64,000 nt of DNA from Pontiellaceae bacterium B12227 (GTDB taxonomy: Bacteria; Verrucomicrobiota; Kiritimatiellia; Kiritimatiellales; Pontiellaceae), in assembly GCA_029432775.1 (NCBI GenBank), contig JAROAZ010000001.1, positions 124,001 through 188,000 on the forward strand, read 5' to 3'. Position 1 is the stretch's first letter; every line of letters begins with the position of its first letter. Under the pieces are notes generated by a model. It did not search any database, was not told where the DNA came from, and saw nothing but the letters and a program-made list of their open reading frames with translations. Below are positions 36,420-45,892 of this stretch, piece by piece. The position numbers were made by a program, and so were the translations under genes.

Positions 36420-38020
36420 TCTGTCCGGTCGTTTTTCTTTTCGCCGCGTTTACGTTTTTCCTTTTCAACCGACTCTTTGCCGGCTCGGCTGGCCGCTTCG
36501 ACCGTCTCTTTTACAGCGCGCAGCGCAATGGTTCCGGTTTCTCTGGCGGCCTTCGCCGCAATTTTTCCTGCAGCGCTGGCCGTTTCCTTAACCGTGTTAA
36601 CCGTAACCGAGCTGGCGGCCAGATTGAAGCTGTAGGCATTACGGACCGAACGCAGCGGGGTCAGCACAAAGATGTCCGCAACGGCTCGCTGTACCGGCCA
36701 TTCGCCATCGGTCTTCCGAATCTTCATCAGCAGGGGCAGAACGAGAAGCCAGATCATCAGGTTGTGTGCAATGATCATGATCTGAAAATAAGAAAACTCG
36801 GTTCCGGCATAGAGCTGAATGCCCGTTGGATGAGCCGTATACCAGTCTTTCACCCAGCCGCCGACTATGGGGCCGAGCGCGGAAAGCGTACCGATCAGCG
36901 TCCAGTGCACCGCCATGGCCATGGTCGTTCCTTCTTTGGGGGAAAGGGTGGCGAGCAGGTTCAGCTGAAGCAGGCCCACAGCCGCAAAAACGCCGCCGGC
37001 CAATAGTGAGCTGATGCAAAGCAGCATCACCGGTTGGGGCACTCTTCCAAGGATTGGAAGTAAGCCTGTGGAGTTTCCATCCAGAAAAAACCAGACCACG
37101 GAAAACAGTGGAATCATCACCACCATTGCAAGTCCGAATGTGCGCAGGCCGACCCGCTTAATTATCCGCCCTCCCAAAAAGCTGGAGACCACGCTGCTGA
37201 TCATGCCGGCCAGTTGGATCGAGGAAAGGTGGGTGTAGGAAATGCCGAAGGTGGTTTTCAGATAAACGTTCATGAACGGCGCAAAAAATCCGAGGCCGAA
37301 AAACCAGACGCACATGGCCAGCGTGAAATAGAGAAAATTACGGTTTTCCAAGGGTTGGAAAATCCGTTTGCGGATGGAGAGCGCCCGGTTGGGCTGGGAG
37401 ATCGGGGGTTCAATGACGAACCAGTGGACCACAATATCCAGCACACCGGTAACTGCCGCAAGGATCAGCAACCAGCCGAATCCTGCAAAAGAGTGGGCCG
37501 GAAACAGGTCCAGGAACCAGCCGATCATCGCCACGCTGAACAGGGAGGCGATCATCACGACGCCTTGCCGTTTGGACCAGAAATCGGCCCGCATATCATC
37601 CGGAACCAGTTCGGCCATCCAGCTGAACCAGGCGGGAGCGCTCATCTGGGCCAGAAAACTGAAAACACCGATGGCGCCCAGCGTCAGCCAGATCGCAACG
37701 GAACCTTGATCCGGACTGATTAAAAGGAAAATGCCGGGCACGGCCATCGAGGCACGGGCGAGGGAGGTGGTAATGGCCCAGAAAGGTTTGCGGGTTGAGA
37801 GTCGTTCTGTATAAAAGGCCGACGGAATCTGCACCAGCATACCCAGCTGAAAAAGGGCAGCCGTCATCCCGATGGCAATGCCTCCGGCACCCAGTTTTTC
37901 CAGCATCAGCGGAAGGGGGCCGTTCTGCACAAAGATGAAGAAGAACATGCCGAGGGCTCCGGCAATCATGCTGTTATGAAGTGAAGTGCGCAGGGCACGG
38001 TCTGGATAAATTGGCGGCAT
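36416..38020 (-). CDS. MFS transporter with Lys/Ala-rich C-terminal tail
   Basis: 534 aa, 12 membrane helices. The first hairpin (FVQNGPLPLMLEKLGAGGIAIGMTAALFQLG) and WFSWMAELVPDDMRADFWSKR loop are of the MFS type seen in Verrucomicrobia-type genomes. After residue 460 there is an unusual cytoplasmic tail of about 70 residues rich in Ala, Lys and Glu with an 11-residue-like helical pattern, ending in KRKRGEKK. Substrate unknown. Two perfect palindromes lie 301 bp apart in it. Confidence 0.82.
   Translation of the reverse strand: MPPIYPDRALRTSLHNSMIAGALGMFFFIFVQNGPLPLMLEKLGAGGIAIGMTAALFQLGMLVQIPSAFYTERLSTRKPFWAITTSLARASMAVPGIFLLISPDQGSVAIWLTLGAIGVFSFLAQMSAPAWFSWMAELVPDDMRADFWSKRQGVVMIASLFSVAMIGWFLDLFPAHSFAGFGWLLILAAVTGVLDIVVHWFVIEPPISQPNRALSIRKRIFQPLENRNFLYFTLAMCVWFFGLGFFAPFMNVYLKTTFGISYTHLSSIQLAGMISSVVSSFLGGRIIKRVGLRTFGLAMVVMIPLFSVVWFFLDGNSTGLLPILGRVPQPVMLLCISSLLAGGVFAAVGLLQLNLLATLSPKEGTTMAMAVHWTLIGTLSALGPIVGGWVKDWYTAHPTGIQLYAGTEFSYFQIMIIAHNLMIWLLVLPLLMKIRKTDGEWPVQRAVADIFVLTPLRSVRNAYSFNLAASSVTVNTVKETASAAGKIAAKAARETGTIALRAVKETVEAASRAGKESVEKEKRKRGEKKNDRTD
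37045..37059. repeat. TTCCARNNNYTGGAA palindrome, copy 17
   Basis: TTCCAAGGATTGGAA in the MFS gene, minus-strand codons PILGR. Confidence 0.9.
37346..37360. repeat. TTCCARNNNYTGGAA palindrome, copy 18
   Basis: TTCCAAGGGTTGGAA in the MFS gene, minus-strand codons FQPLE in the central cytoplasmic loop. Confidence 0.9.
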
Positions 38021-38116
38021 GGCAAAAGGGTCCTGAAGAAACGGAATGTTTCAGTTCGCGGAGGTGATTAATACAACCCGATTGGTATGGCAACCTGAAA
38101 TGTCAGGGAAATACAA

Positions 38117-38848
38117 TCAGGTTTCCCAGTAGGCCAGAAACTCGATATTTCCCGCCGGACCTTTAATGGGCGAAGTACAGAGTTCCAACCATTGGAAACC
38201 AAGCTCCTCGGTGCCGAATTTGCGGACCTTTTCAATAACCTCTTCATGAATGGCCGGATCGCGCACCACGCCGCCTTTTCCCACCTGATTTTTACCGGCT
38301 TCAAACTGCGGCTTGATCAGCGAGACAATGTGGCCGCCCGGTTTAAGCAGATTTTTCAGTGGCGGAAGAATCTTGGTGAGCGAAATGAACGAGGTATCGA
38401 TGCTGCAGAAATCGGCCGGATCGGGAATGTCTTCCGGAGTGATGTAGCGCGCATTGGTATTTTCCATCACGACAACGCGGGGATCTTCGCGGAGCTTGTA
38501 GTGCAGCTGATTCGTTCCGCAGTCGACGGCATAGACTTTTGAAGCGCCGTGCTGGAGCATAAAATCGGTAAAGCCGCCGGTGGAGGAGCCGATGTCGAGG
38601 CAGACGGCTCCGGTCAGATCAAAACCGAACTGTTTGTGGGCCCCCTCAATTTTAAGGCCGCCGCGGCTGACATATTTTTCCTTTTCTTTAAGGAAGAGCT
38701 GCACATCGTCTTTAAACTGATGTCCGGGTTTCGTGGCAAGCTGTTCGCCCACGGAAACCATACCGGCGCGGATCAGGCGTTGGGCCTGTTCGCGGCTGTC
38801 GGCGAGTTCGCGCTGCACAAGAAGTTGATCTAGTCTGATTTTCGGCAT
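38117..38848 (-). CDS. tlyA: TlyA-family RNA methyltransferase
   Basis: 243 aa. Residues 3-60 form an S4 RNA-binding domain (RLDQLLVQRELADSREQAQRLI), the rest an FtsJ-like SAM methyltransferase with CLDIGSSTGGFTDFMLQHGA. Known members methylate 2'-O of rRNA; some act as haemolysins in older literature. Length is normal. Alone on the minus strand. Confidence 0.92.
   Translation of the reverse strand: MPKIRLDQLLVQRELADSREQAQRLIRAGMVSVGEQLATKPGHQFKDDVQLFLKEKEKYVSRGGLKIEGAHKQFGFDLTGAVCLDIGSSTGGFTDFMLQHGASKVYAVDCGTNQLHYKLREDPRVVVMENTNARYITPEDIPDPADFCSIDTSFISLTKILPPLKNLLKPGGHIVSLIKPQFEAGKNQVGKGGVVRDPAIHEEVIEKVRKFGTEELGFQWLELCTSPIKGPAGNIEFLAYWET
38183..38197. repeat. TTCCARNNNYTGGAA palindrome, copy 19
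   Basis: TTCCAACCATTGGAA in tlyA, minus-strand codons FQWLE. Confidence 0.9.
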
Positions 38849-38895
38849 AGGCGCTATTAACGAACGAGCGGGCGGTCGGATTCAACCTTAAATGT

Positions 38896-38910
38896 TTCCA
38901 ATCATTGGAA
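38896..38910. repeat. TTCCARNNNYTGGAA palindrome, copy 20 (intergenic)
   Basis: TTCCAATCATTGGAA between the divergent tlyA and first sulfatase genes, 48 bp from the tlyA start codon. Confidence 0.9.
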
Positions 38911-39077
38911 AGTTCGGAAGCCTATTTGACGGGGTTCGATCCTGAGTCTATCTTTTGTGAGACTATTTCGGGTCAGATTTCGATATGTTGCAGCAAATGT
39001 CCTTAATAGGTCAATGGACGCGTTTATAGGGGGTAAGTAGAACCATGTTACGAGGCAGAACTTTGGAGATGAATCAT

Positions 39078-40601
39078 ATGAATGCATTTAAACTGATGCT
39101 GGCAACGGCGGCACTTTCGTTAACTGTTTTTGGAGCGGACCGCCCGAACGTCATCATTATCTACGGCGATGATGTTGGCTATGGTGATGTCGGCGCCTAC
39201 GGCTCAAAAATGATCCCTACACCGAACATCGACCGGCTGGCGGCTGAGGGAATTCGTTTTACGGACGGACATTGTGCGGCTGCCACCTGTTCGCCTTCGC
39301 GCTATTCTATGCTGACCGGCATTCATGGTTTCCGTGACGGCGTATCCATTCTGCCGCCAAACGCCCCGTTGAGTATTTCAACGGAAATTCTGACGTTGCC
39401 CAAATTGTTCCAGCAGGCCGGTTACACCACCGGCGTGGTTGGTAAGTGGCATCTCGGAATCGGTGCCAAGGATGTGCCGACCGACTGGAACGGCGATGTG
39501 AAACCCGGCCCGCTGGAAATCGGCTTCAATAAATCCTTCCTGCTGCCTTCCACCAACGATCGGGTTCCCTGTGTTTATCTCGATGGTCACCGCGTGGTGA
39601 ACCTGGACCCGAACGACCCGCTCTTTGTGGAACGGAAGCTGCCGGCCATCCGCAAGCATAAAGGCAGCACGCAGTACCCGGATGCAAAGAAAAATCCCGA
39701 GGCCATGACCTACTACAAAAGCACACACGGACACAACAACAGTGTCATCGGCGGTATTGGACGCATCGGTTTCATGGCCGGTGGTAAATCCGCGCTCTGG
39801 AATGACGAGACCATGGCCGACAAGTTCGTGGAACAGGCAAAGAAATTTATCGCGGAAAGTAAAGATGAGCCGTTCTTCCTCTATTTTGCCTCGCAGGACA
39901 TTCATGTCCCGCGCGCGCCGCACCCGCGTTTTCAGGGGAAAACCGAACTCGGATACCGCGGCGATGCCATGGTGCAGTTCGACTGGTCGACCGGTGAAAT
40001 CATGAAAACTCTGGAAGAAAACGGACTGACCGATAATACAATCGTAATTTTCTCCAGCGACAACGGCCCGGTCTATGACGACGGGTATGATGACGGCACC
40101 ACCGTTAAAACGTCTGAAAAAGATGTGGACCGCGGTCACGATGGTTCCGGCATTTATCGAGGTGGGAAATATCAGATCTATGAAGGTGGAACCCGCGTAC
40201 CGTTTATTATCCGCTGGCCCGCCCGCATCAAGCCGGGGGTTTCCGATGCGCTGGTCAACCAGATCGATTTCATCTCCTCTTTTGCGGCGCTTCTTAAACT
40301 GGACGTGCCGGCGGACGAAGCCAAAGACAGCCGCAACACACTGGATGCATTTCTTGGCAGTGATCAGGTCGGTCTGCCTTTCATGCTCGAAGAAGCCCTT
40401 CGTAATGGTCGCGCCCTGCGTATCGGGGATTGGAAATATCTGGGAGAGGGCACGGCCAGAAACAAGCCGAAGGGAGCCGAACTCTACAATCTGGAAAACG
40501 ATCCTTCCGAGCAGAAAAATATCATCAAGGATCATCCGGAAAAAGCGGAAGCCATGGCGAAACAAATGGCTGAATTGATCAACGCTCCGGGGGTACGTTA
40601 A
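39078..40601 (+). CDS. Secreted S1-family sulfatase 1
   Basis: 507 aa, signal peptide 1-20 (VFGA). Hydrolyses sulfate esters on sugars or similar substrates. The formylglycine site is Cys71 in CSPSR, to be oxidised by a maturase not encoded here; metal residues are in the IIYGDDVGYGD strand. GVVGKWHLGIG and SSDNGP are further active-site segments. ATG 39078 chosen because GGAG is 9 bp before it. First of three sulfatases joined by one-base stop/start overlaps. Substrate not predictable in detail. Confidence 0.93.
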   Translation: MNAFKLMLATAALSLTVFGADRPNVIIIYGDDVGYGDVGAYGSKMIPTPNIDRLAAEGIRFTDGHCAAATCSPSRYSMLTGIHGFRDGVSILPPNAPLSISTEILTLPKLFQQAGYTTGVVGKWHLGIGAKDVPTDWNGDVKPGPLEIGFNKSFLLPSTNDRVPCVYLDGHRVVNLDPNDPLFVERKLPAIRKHKGSTQYPDAKKNPEAMTYYKSTHGHNNSVIGGIGRIGFMAGGKSALWNDETMADKFVEQAKKFIAESKDEPFFLYFASQDIHVPRAPHPRFQGKTELGYRGDAMVQFDWSTGEIMKTLEENGLTDNTIVIFSSDNGPVYDDGYDDGTTVKTSEKDVDRGHDGSGIYRGGKYQIYEGGTRVPFIIRWPARIKPGVSDALVNQIDFISSFAALLKLDVPADEAKDSRNTLDAFLGSDQVGLPFMLEEALRNGRALRIGDWKYLGEGTARNKPKGAELYNLENDPSEQKNIIKDHPEKAEAMAKQMAELINAPGVR

Positions 40602-41992
40602 TGTTCCGGTATCTCATCGCCTGTTTCCTGCTGGCCGGCTCGGTGCTGGCCAAACCCAATATTATCTACATCAACGCCGACGATCTCGGCGTGATGGATG
40701 TGAATTATAACAGCGACCGCTATCTTACGCCCAACATCAACCGGCTTTGTGCCGAGGGCATGGTGTTCAGCGAAGCCTATGCCGCTGCCGCCAACTGCGC
40801 GCCCAGCCGGGCGTGTGCCATGAGCGGGCAATATGCTCCGCGGCACGGCGTCTATACGGTCGGAAATTCAGATCGCGGCGCTGCCAAGCATCGGAAGCTG
40901 ATTCCGATTATGAATACGGAAAAACTGGCACTGGATAATCTGACCATTGCAGGCGCGTTACAGCAGGCCGGCTATAAGACGATTCATCTCGGCAAGTGGC
41001 ATCTGGGGGATGATCCAACACAGCAGGGTTTTGATATCAACATTGGTGGCGACATGTCCGGAGGCCCTTCCGGTGGCGGATACTTTTCTCCGTTCAGCAG
41101 AGGACCCATGACGGCCTACAACGACAAATATCCGGAAGGAACCCACCGGGTCGATATCTTTGCGGATCAGGCCGTGAAGTTCATGCAGGTTTACCGCGAA
41201 CAGCCGTTTTTTATGTATATGTCATTTTATTCGGTGCATACCAAACTGGAACCGGTTCCCGGGCTGGTTGAAAAATACGATCCATCCAGGGTCCGGCCGG
41301 ACTATGCGTCTATGATTGAAAAGATGGACCAGGGCATCGGCCGTATTCTGAATGCCCTGGAGCAACTCAATCTCAAAAGAAACACGTTGGTGGTGTTCAC
41401 TTCCGACAATGGCGGCATCAAAAAAACGTCCAGTCAGGCACCGTTCCGCTCCGGAAAAGGCTCTTATTTCGATGGCGGCATCCGTGTGCCGTTGGTCATC
41501 CGCTGGCCCGGCCATGTTTCACAGGCGCTGTGTGAAGTTCCAGTGTCTGGAATCGACTTCTATCCCACCTTCCTGGAAGCGGCCGAACTCCCCGTGCCGG
41601 AGGGTAAAGTGCTGGATGGCGTGAGCCTGACCCCGTTGTTTAAAAAACGCGGTACGATTCCGGAACGCCCGCTGTTCTGGCATTTTCCAGTTTATCTGCA
41701 GAAATATGCCGGCAAGGGCGATGATTCGCACGACGAATATTTCCGCACGCGCCCCGGTTCTGTGATTCGACTGGGCCGTTGGAAGCTGCACGAATATTTT
41801 GAAGACGGTCGCATTGAACTCTACGATCTCGCCGCCGATCCCGCTGAGCGCATGAACTTCGCGCATATTCATCCGGAAAAGGCATCTGCAATGCATCAGA
41901 TGCTGAAGGATTGGCGCAAAGAAACGAACGCGCCGGTGCCGACCGAGCTGAATCCGAAGTACAAAGCCGAGACAGCATCGAGCAGCAAATAA
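40601..41992 (+). CDS. Secreted S1-family sulfatase 2
   Basis: 463 aa, signal peptide 1-17. Formylglycine site Cys66 in CAPSR, the Ala variant of the CxPSR motif. Active-site parts ADDLG, HLGKWHLG, FTSDNGG. Start overlaps the previous stop (TAATG), which implies coupled translation and a joint pathway on one polymer. Palindrome copy 21 encodes PVSGI near residue 315. Confidence 0.93.
   Translation: MFRYLIACFLLAGSVLAKPNIIYINADDLGVMDVNYNSDRYLTPNINRLCAEGMVFSEAYAAAANCAPSRACAMSGQYAPRHGVYTVGNSDRGAAKHRKLIPIMNTEKLALDNLTIAGALQQAGYKTIHLGKWHLGDDPTQQGFDINIGGDMSGGPSGGGYFSPFSRGPMTAYNDKYPEGTHRVDIFADQAVKFMQVYREQPFFMYMSFYSVHTKLEPVPGLVEKYDPSRVRPDYASMIEKMDQGIGRILNALEQLNLKRNTLVVFTSDNGGIKKTSSQAPFRSGKGSYFDGGIRVPLVIRWPGHVSQALCEVPVSGIDFYPTFLEAAELPVPEGKVLDGVSLTPLFKKRGTIPERPLFWHFPVYLQKYAGKGDDSHDEYFRTRPGSVIRLGRWKLHEYFEDGRIELYDLAADPAERMNFAHIHPEKASAMHQMLKDWRKETNAPVPTELNPKYKAETASSSK
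41538..41552. repeat. TTCCARNNNYTGGAA palindrome, copy 21
   Basis: TTCCAGTGTCTGGAA in sulfatase 2, encoding PVSGI. Confidence 0.85.
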
Positions 41993-43383
41993 TGAAAACG
42001 TGGTTAGCGCTTCTATTCGCAATGTGCACCGTCTTTGCCGGCGCCCGACCCAACGTTTTGTTTCTGTTGGTCGACGATCTGGGGTGGGCGGACCTGGCCT
42101 GCTATGGAAACGACTTTCATGAAACCCCGAACGTCGATCGACTGGCGGCTGAAGGGGTTCGCTTCACCGATGCGTATGCGGCCTGTGCAGTTTGCTCGCC
42201 GACGCGTGCGAGTATTCAGACGGGGCAGTATCCGGTTCGTTTCGGCATCACCGACTGGATTGCTGGTGCCCGTAAATCCAATACTCCGCTAAAGGAAAAG
42301 TTTACGGAACGCATGCTTCCTTTGGAAGCGGTCACGGTGGCCGAGGCTTTTAAGGATGAGGGCTATCATACGGCCTTTGTCGGCAAGTGGCATCTGAATG
42401 ACGTTGGTCATGATACCGGATTCCCGGAAGATCAAGGCTATGATGTCAATGTGGGCGGGCATCATAAGGGCTCTCCGCCGGGAGGCTATTTTGCGCCTTT
42501 CAAAAATCCTAAGCTGAAAAACCGCCCGGACGACGAATACCTGACCGACCGAATGGGGGACGAAGCATCCCGGTTGATTCAAGCCTATGCCGGTGATTCC
42601 AAACCGTTTTTCCTGATGCTTGCTTTTTACACGGTACACACACCCATTCAGCCGAAGCCTGATCTCCTGAAGCACTATCAGGAAAAGCTGAAAACCAATA
42701 CGTCCAACCATTGGAAAAATCCGAAGTATGCGGCCATGGTTCACAGTATGGATGAAAACGTCGGGCGGGTTCTACAGACCCTGGAAGAGACCGGGTTGAC
42801 GGATGAAACGATTGTGGTTTTCTTTTCGGATAACGGCGGACTGCATTATCAGACCTCGTGTTATCCCTTGAGTAAGGGGAAGGGATTCTATCATGAAGGA
42901 GGCATCCGCGTGCCCTTCATTATCCGCTATCCTGGAACCATTCTGAAAGGGAAGGAAGTCGACGCTCCCGTTATTTCAAATGATCTGTTTCCCACGCTGT
43001 TGAACTTTGCAGGGTTGAAGTCGCGGCCGGAAGCGCATCGCGATGGTATCACACTTAAGCCGGTTATTAATGGCGAACCCTCCGGCGAACGGGCACTCTG
43101 CTGGCACTATCCGCACTATCACGGGGCCGGCGAAACGCCGACCAGCGCGGTTCGAATCGGGGACTATAAATTGATTCGGCACTACGAAAACGGAGAGCTG
43201 GAGCTCTATAATTTGAAAAAAGATATTGGAGAGTCTGATAACCTTGTCGGCCGGATGCCGGAAAAGGCCGATGAACTGGAACGCACGCTGGATGCGTGGC
43301 TTGCGAAAAATGACGCCTATATTCCCGGCCCGGATCCAGACTTCGATCCATCTAAGCCGATCGGCAAAAAGCGTAAAAAATAG
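41992..43383 (+). CDS. Secreted S1-family sulfatase 3
   Basis: 463 aa, signal peptide 1-17 (VFAG). Formylglycine site Cys68 in CSPTR. LVDDLGWADLACYGN, FVGKWHLND and FSDNGG are active-site segments. The C-terminus is Lys-rich (IGKKRKK). The start at 41992 overlaps the previous stop by one base; reading from 41911 would begin inside sulfatase 2 and lose the signal peptide. Last of the coupled trio. Confidence 0.93.
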   Translation: MKTWLALLFAMCTVFAGARPNVLFLLVDDLGWADLACYGNDFHETPNVDRLAAEGVRFTDAYAACAVCSPTRASIQTGQYPVRFGITDWIAGARKSNTPLKEKFTERMLPLEAVTVAEAFKDEGYHTAFVGKWHLNDVGHDTGFPEDQGYDVNVGGHHKGSPPGGYFAPFKNPKLKNRPDDEYLTDRMGDEASRLIQAYAGDSKPFFLMLAFYTVHTPIQPKPDLLKHYQEKLKTNTSNHWKNPKYAAMVHSMDENVGRVLQTLEETGLTDETIVVFFSDNGGLHYQTSCYPLSKGKGFYHEGGIRVPFIIRYPGTILKGKEVDAPVISNDLFPTLLNFAGLKSRPEAHRDGITLKPVINGEPSGERALCWHYPHYHGAGETPTSAVRIGDYKLIRHYENGELELYNLKKDIGESDNLVGRMPEKADELERTLDAWLAKNDAYIPGPDPDFDPSKPIGKKRKK

Positions 43384-43508
43384 CGAAATATGATCACGTT
43401 CTAAGGGAACGATGGGCAGGTCATGCCGCTCGACGATGCATCAGAATGTGTCTATTGTTTTAAGTTCTGATTGTTCCGCGTGGTGCGGGCAACTCACAGG
43501 GGTGTGGG

Positions 43509-44948
43509 GTGAAACAACGTACGGCCAGTTTGTGGGTAGTGGTTCCTGTAATTATCATTTGCGGGGCCGTTGCTGTTGTGTCGTTTTCAAATTGGATCGG
43601 AAACGATTCTTCCTATCAACTTTCCCGCAGTCTGCCCGGCATGGACGGCGGGCCTCCGCAATCCGAACGCGATCAATCCGGCGAGCTGGATGTGGAACTG
43701 ACCGGAACGCTGGAAACGTTCGATGGAACCCCGTCTGCACTGCCCGGCAGCTGGCCGCGGTTCCGCGGCGAGGATTTTGATAACATTTATAAGGGCGATG
43801 CAAAGCTGGCCGACTCCTGGCCCGTTGAAGGCCCCGAGATCCTCTGGTCGGTCGGGCTGGGCGAGGGGCACGCTGCTCCCGCCGTGCTCAATGGCCGGGT
43901 TTATCTGTTCGATTATGACGAAGAGCAGCGAGCCGATGCACTACGTTGTTTTTCGCTGGATGACGGCAAAGAGATCTGGCGCCGCTCCTATGCGCTCCCG
44001 GCCAAGCGAAACCACGGTCTTTCCCGGACCATTCCAGCGGTCACCGAAGACTGCGTGGTAACCATCGGCCCGCGCTGCCATGTTTCCTGTGTCGACACCG
44101 AAACCGGTTCATTCCGTTGGGGCATTGATTTGCAGAAAGACTTTGGAACCACCGAGCCGCTTTGGTTTACCGGACAGTGCCCGCTGATTGATGAGGGCAA
44201 AGCCATTATCGCTCCCGGCGGCCCCGACACCTTGCTGATGGCTGTGGATTGTGCAACGGGCGAAGTGCTCTGGCAGACCCCGAATTCCAAAGGTTGGAAA
44301 ATGTCGCACTCGTCGGTGATGCCGCTCACGCTGTATGGTGAAGAGATGTATGTCTACGCGGCAGTCGGCGGCATGGTCGGTGTTTCCAAAACCGGCAACC
44401 TCCTGTGGGAGATTCCGTGGAATGCTTCCGTAATTGCGCCGTCGCCGGTTCCTATCATTGGAAACCGGATCTTCCTCACGGCCGGCTACGGCTCCGGCAG
44501 TCTGTTGGTGCAGATTGAAAAGGACGACGTTGCATACACTGCCAGGGAACTTGCGAAGCACGGTCCTAAAGACTGGATGGCCAGCGAGCAGCAGACACCG
44601 ATTCTGCTCGACGGCCTGCTCTACGGCATTATGCCGAAAGACGCCGGCGCGCTGAAACAACAGTTTGTCTGCTATAATCCCGACAGCGGCGAGTTGGTCT
44701 GGTCCAGTGGAAAAACGCACCGGTTCGGGCTCGGCCCGTTCCTGCTGGCCGGCGATAAATTCTACGTGCTCGACGACGACGGAACGCTCACCATGATCGC
44801 GCTCAGCCGAACCGGCTATGAGCAGTTGGCGCAGTTCCGCATTCTCGACGGTCATGATGCCTGGGGGCCGATTGCACTCGTCGGCACCCGTATGCTCCTG
44901 CGCGACTCCACCCGCATGGTTTGCGTTGAGATGGGAGAGGGTAAATGA
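43509..44948 (+). CDS. Membrane-anchored PQQ-like beta-propeller protein 1
   Basis: 479 aa with GTG start (43509). One membrane helix at 8-27, then a propeller of PQQ-like repeats (VLWQTPNSKGWK, LLWEIPWNASVIAPSPVPI, LVWSSGKTHRFGLGPFL) facing the periplasm. Such propellers can bind a quinone cofactor or only act as scaffolds (BamB-like); no dehydrogenase catalytic set is recognisable. It overlaps the NHL gene by 4 bp. First gene of the redox cluster, so I infer an electron-transfer or sensing role. Confidence 0.82.
   Translation: MKQRTASLWVVVPVIIICGAVAVVSFSNWIGNDSSYQLSRSLPGMDGGPPQSERDQSGELDVELTGTLETFDGTPSALPGSWPRFRGEDFDNIYKGDAKLADSWPVEGPEILWSVGLGEGHAAPAVLNGRVYLFDYDEEQRADALRCFSLDDGKEIWRRSYALPAKRNHGLSRTIPAVTEDCVVTIGPRCHVSCVDTETGSFRWGIDLQKDFGTTEPLWFTGQCPLIDEGKAIIAPGGPDTLLMAVDCATGEVLWQTPNSKGWKMSHSSVMPLTLYGEEMYVYAAVGGMVGVSKTGNLLWEIPWNASVIAPSPVPIIGNRIFLTAGYGSGSLLVQIEKDDVAYTARELAKHGPKDWMASEQQTPILLDGLLYGIMPKDAGALKQQFVCYNPDSGELVWSSGKTHRFGLGPFLLAGDKFYVLDDDGTLTMIALSRTGYEQLAQFRILDGHDAWGPIALVGTRMLLRDSTRMVCVEMGEGK
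44285..44299. repeat. TTCCARNNNYTGGAA palindrome, copy 22
   Basis: TTCCAAAGGTTGGAA in propeller gene 1, encoding SKGWK. A one-mismatch site follows at 44449. Confidence 0.9.
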
Positions 44949-45892
44949 AATCATCTGCTAAAAACTGGATATGGTTCCTCGCGCTGATCGGGTTGATCGT
45001 CGGCGGTGGATTATTTGTGGGCAGGAACCGCCGCGCCGATTTAGGCAAAAGTTTCACCTACTCGCTGGATGAATACCGGCAGGTGGATCCGCTGTTAATT
45101 CAATATGCAGAGGTCGAACCGGTTGTTCCAGCCATTGGAAACCCGACCGCGCTTGCACTGGCACGAGGCTTCGTCTGTGTAGGCGGCTCAAATGGGATTG
45201 AAGTGATCGGCGATAAAACCATTCCGGTTGTTGGAACAGTCACCTGCCTAGCCTTTGATGATGAAGGAACTCTGTTTGCTGGCGTACAGGATCATATCAT
45301 AAAAATTCCCAAAGATGGCGAAATCCAGATTTGGCCGTCGCCGTCAGAAAAAGCCTATCTGACTTCCATTGATGTCGACGACTGGTATGTCTATGTTGCC
45401 GATGCTGGGAGCCGCCGGATCTGGCGCTACAAAAAAGAGGGCGGCGCGCCGTTTGAGATCGGGAAGAAGGACTGGGCCAACGGGGTGCGCGGATTTTATA
45501 TTCCAAGTCCTTACTTTGATCTGGCCATCAGTCCGGCCGATGGCTCGGTGTGGGCCGTAAACTCCGGTCACCATGCGGTCGAAAACTATCGCCCCGACGG
45601 CATGCCGCTTTCCAGCTGGGAGGCAACCGGAATGCACATTGAAGGGTTCAGTGGTTGTTGCAATCCGTCGCACTTTGCGCTGCTGCCCGACGGTGGGTTT
45701 GTGACGGCCGAAAAAGGGCTGCCGCGCGTGAAAATTCATAATGTCGACGGTTCGCTACGCTGCGTGGTTGCCGCTCCCGATCAGTTTGAGGATGACGTAA
45801 CGGGGCTGGACGTTGCCGTGGGGCCGAATGGGAAAATTTATGTGCTGGATCCGGCCCGGAACCGGGTGCGGGTATTTGAGGAAAAGAAATGA
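44945..45892 (+). CDS. Membrane-anchored NHL-repeat protein
   Basis: 315 aa. Membrane helix at 7-26 and a periplasmic propeller of NHL type (NPTALALARGFVCVGGSNGIEV, GLDVAVGPNGKIYVLDPARNRVRVF). CCNPSHFALLPDGGF contains a Cys pair at about 239. Overlaps propeller 1 and the 58-aa gene by 4 bp each, so the three are surely one operon. Function unknown; NHL domains usually bind partner proteins or peptides. Confidence 0.82.
   Translation: MKSSAKNWIWFLALIGLIVGGGLFVGRNRRADLGKSFTYSLDEYRQVDPLLIQYAEVEPVVPAIGNPTALALARGFVCVGGSNGIEVIGDKTIPVVGTVTCLAFDDEGTLFAGVQDHIIKIPKDGEIQIWPSPSEKAYLTSIDVDDWYVYVADAGSRRIWRYKKEGGAPFEIGKKDWANGVRGFYIPSPYFDLAISPADGSVWAVNSGHHAVENYRPDGMPLSSWEATGMHIEGFSGCCNPSHFALLPDGGFVTAEKGLPRVKIHNVDGSLRCVVAAPDQFEDDVTGLDVAVGPNGKIYVLDPARNRVRVFEEKK
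45126..45140. repeat. TTCCARNNNYTGGAA palindrome, copy 23
   Basis: TTCCAGCCATTGGAA in the NHL gene, encoding PAIGN. A one-mismatch site follows at 45222. Confidence 0.9.

Noticed and set aside
39378-40565. 395-codon ORF antisense to sulfatase 1
   Set aside because: Shadow of a real gene in GC-rich coding DNA; no domain and no ribosome site. The same holds for the long antisense frames at 18792-19970, 34711-36009 and 60970-62247.
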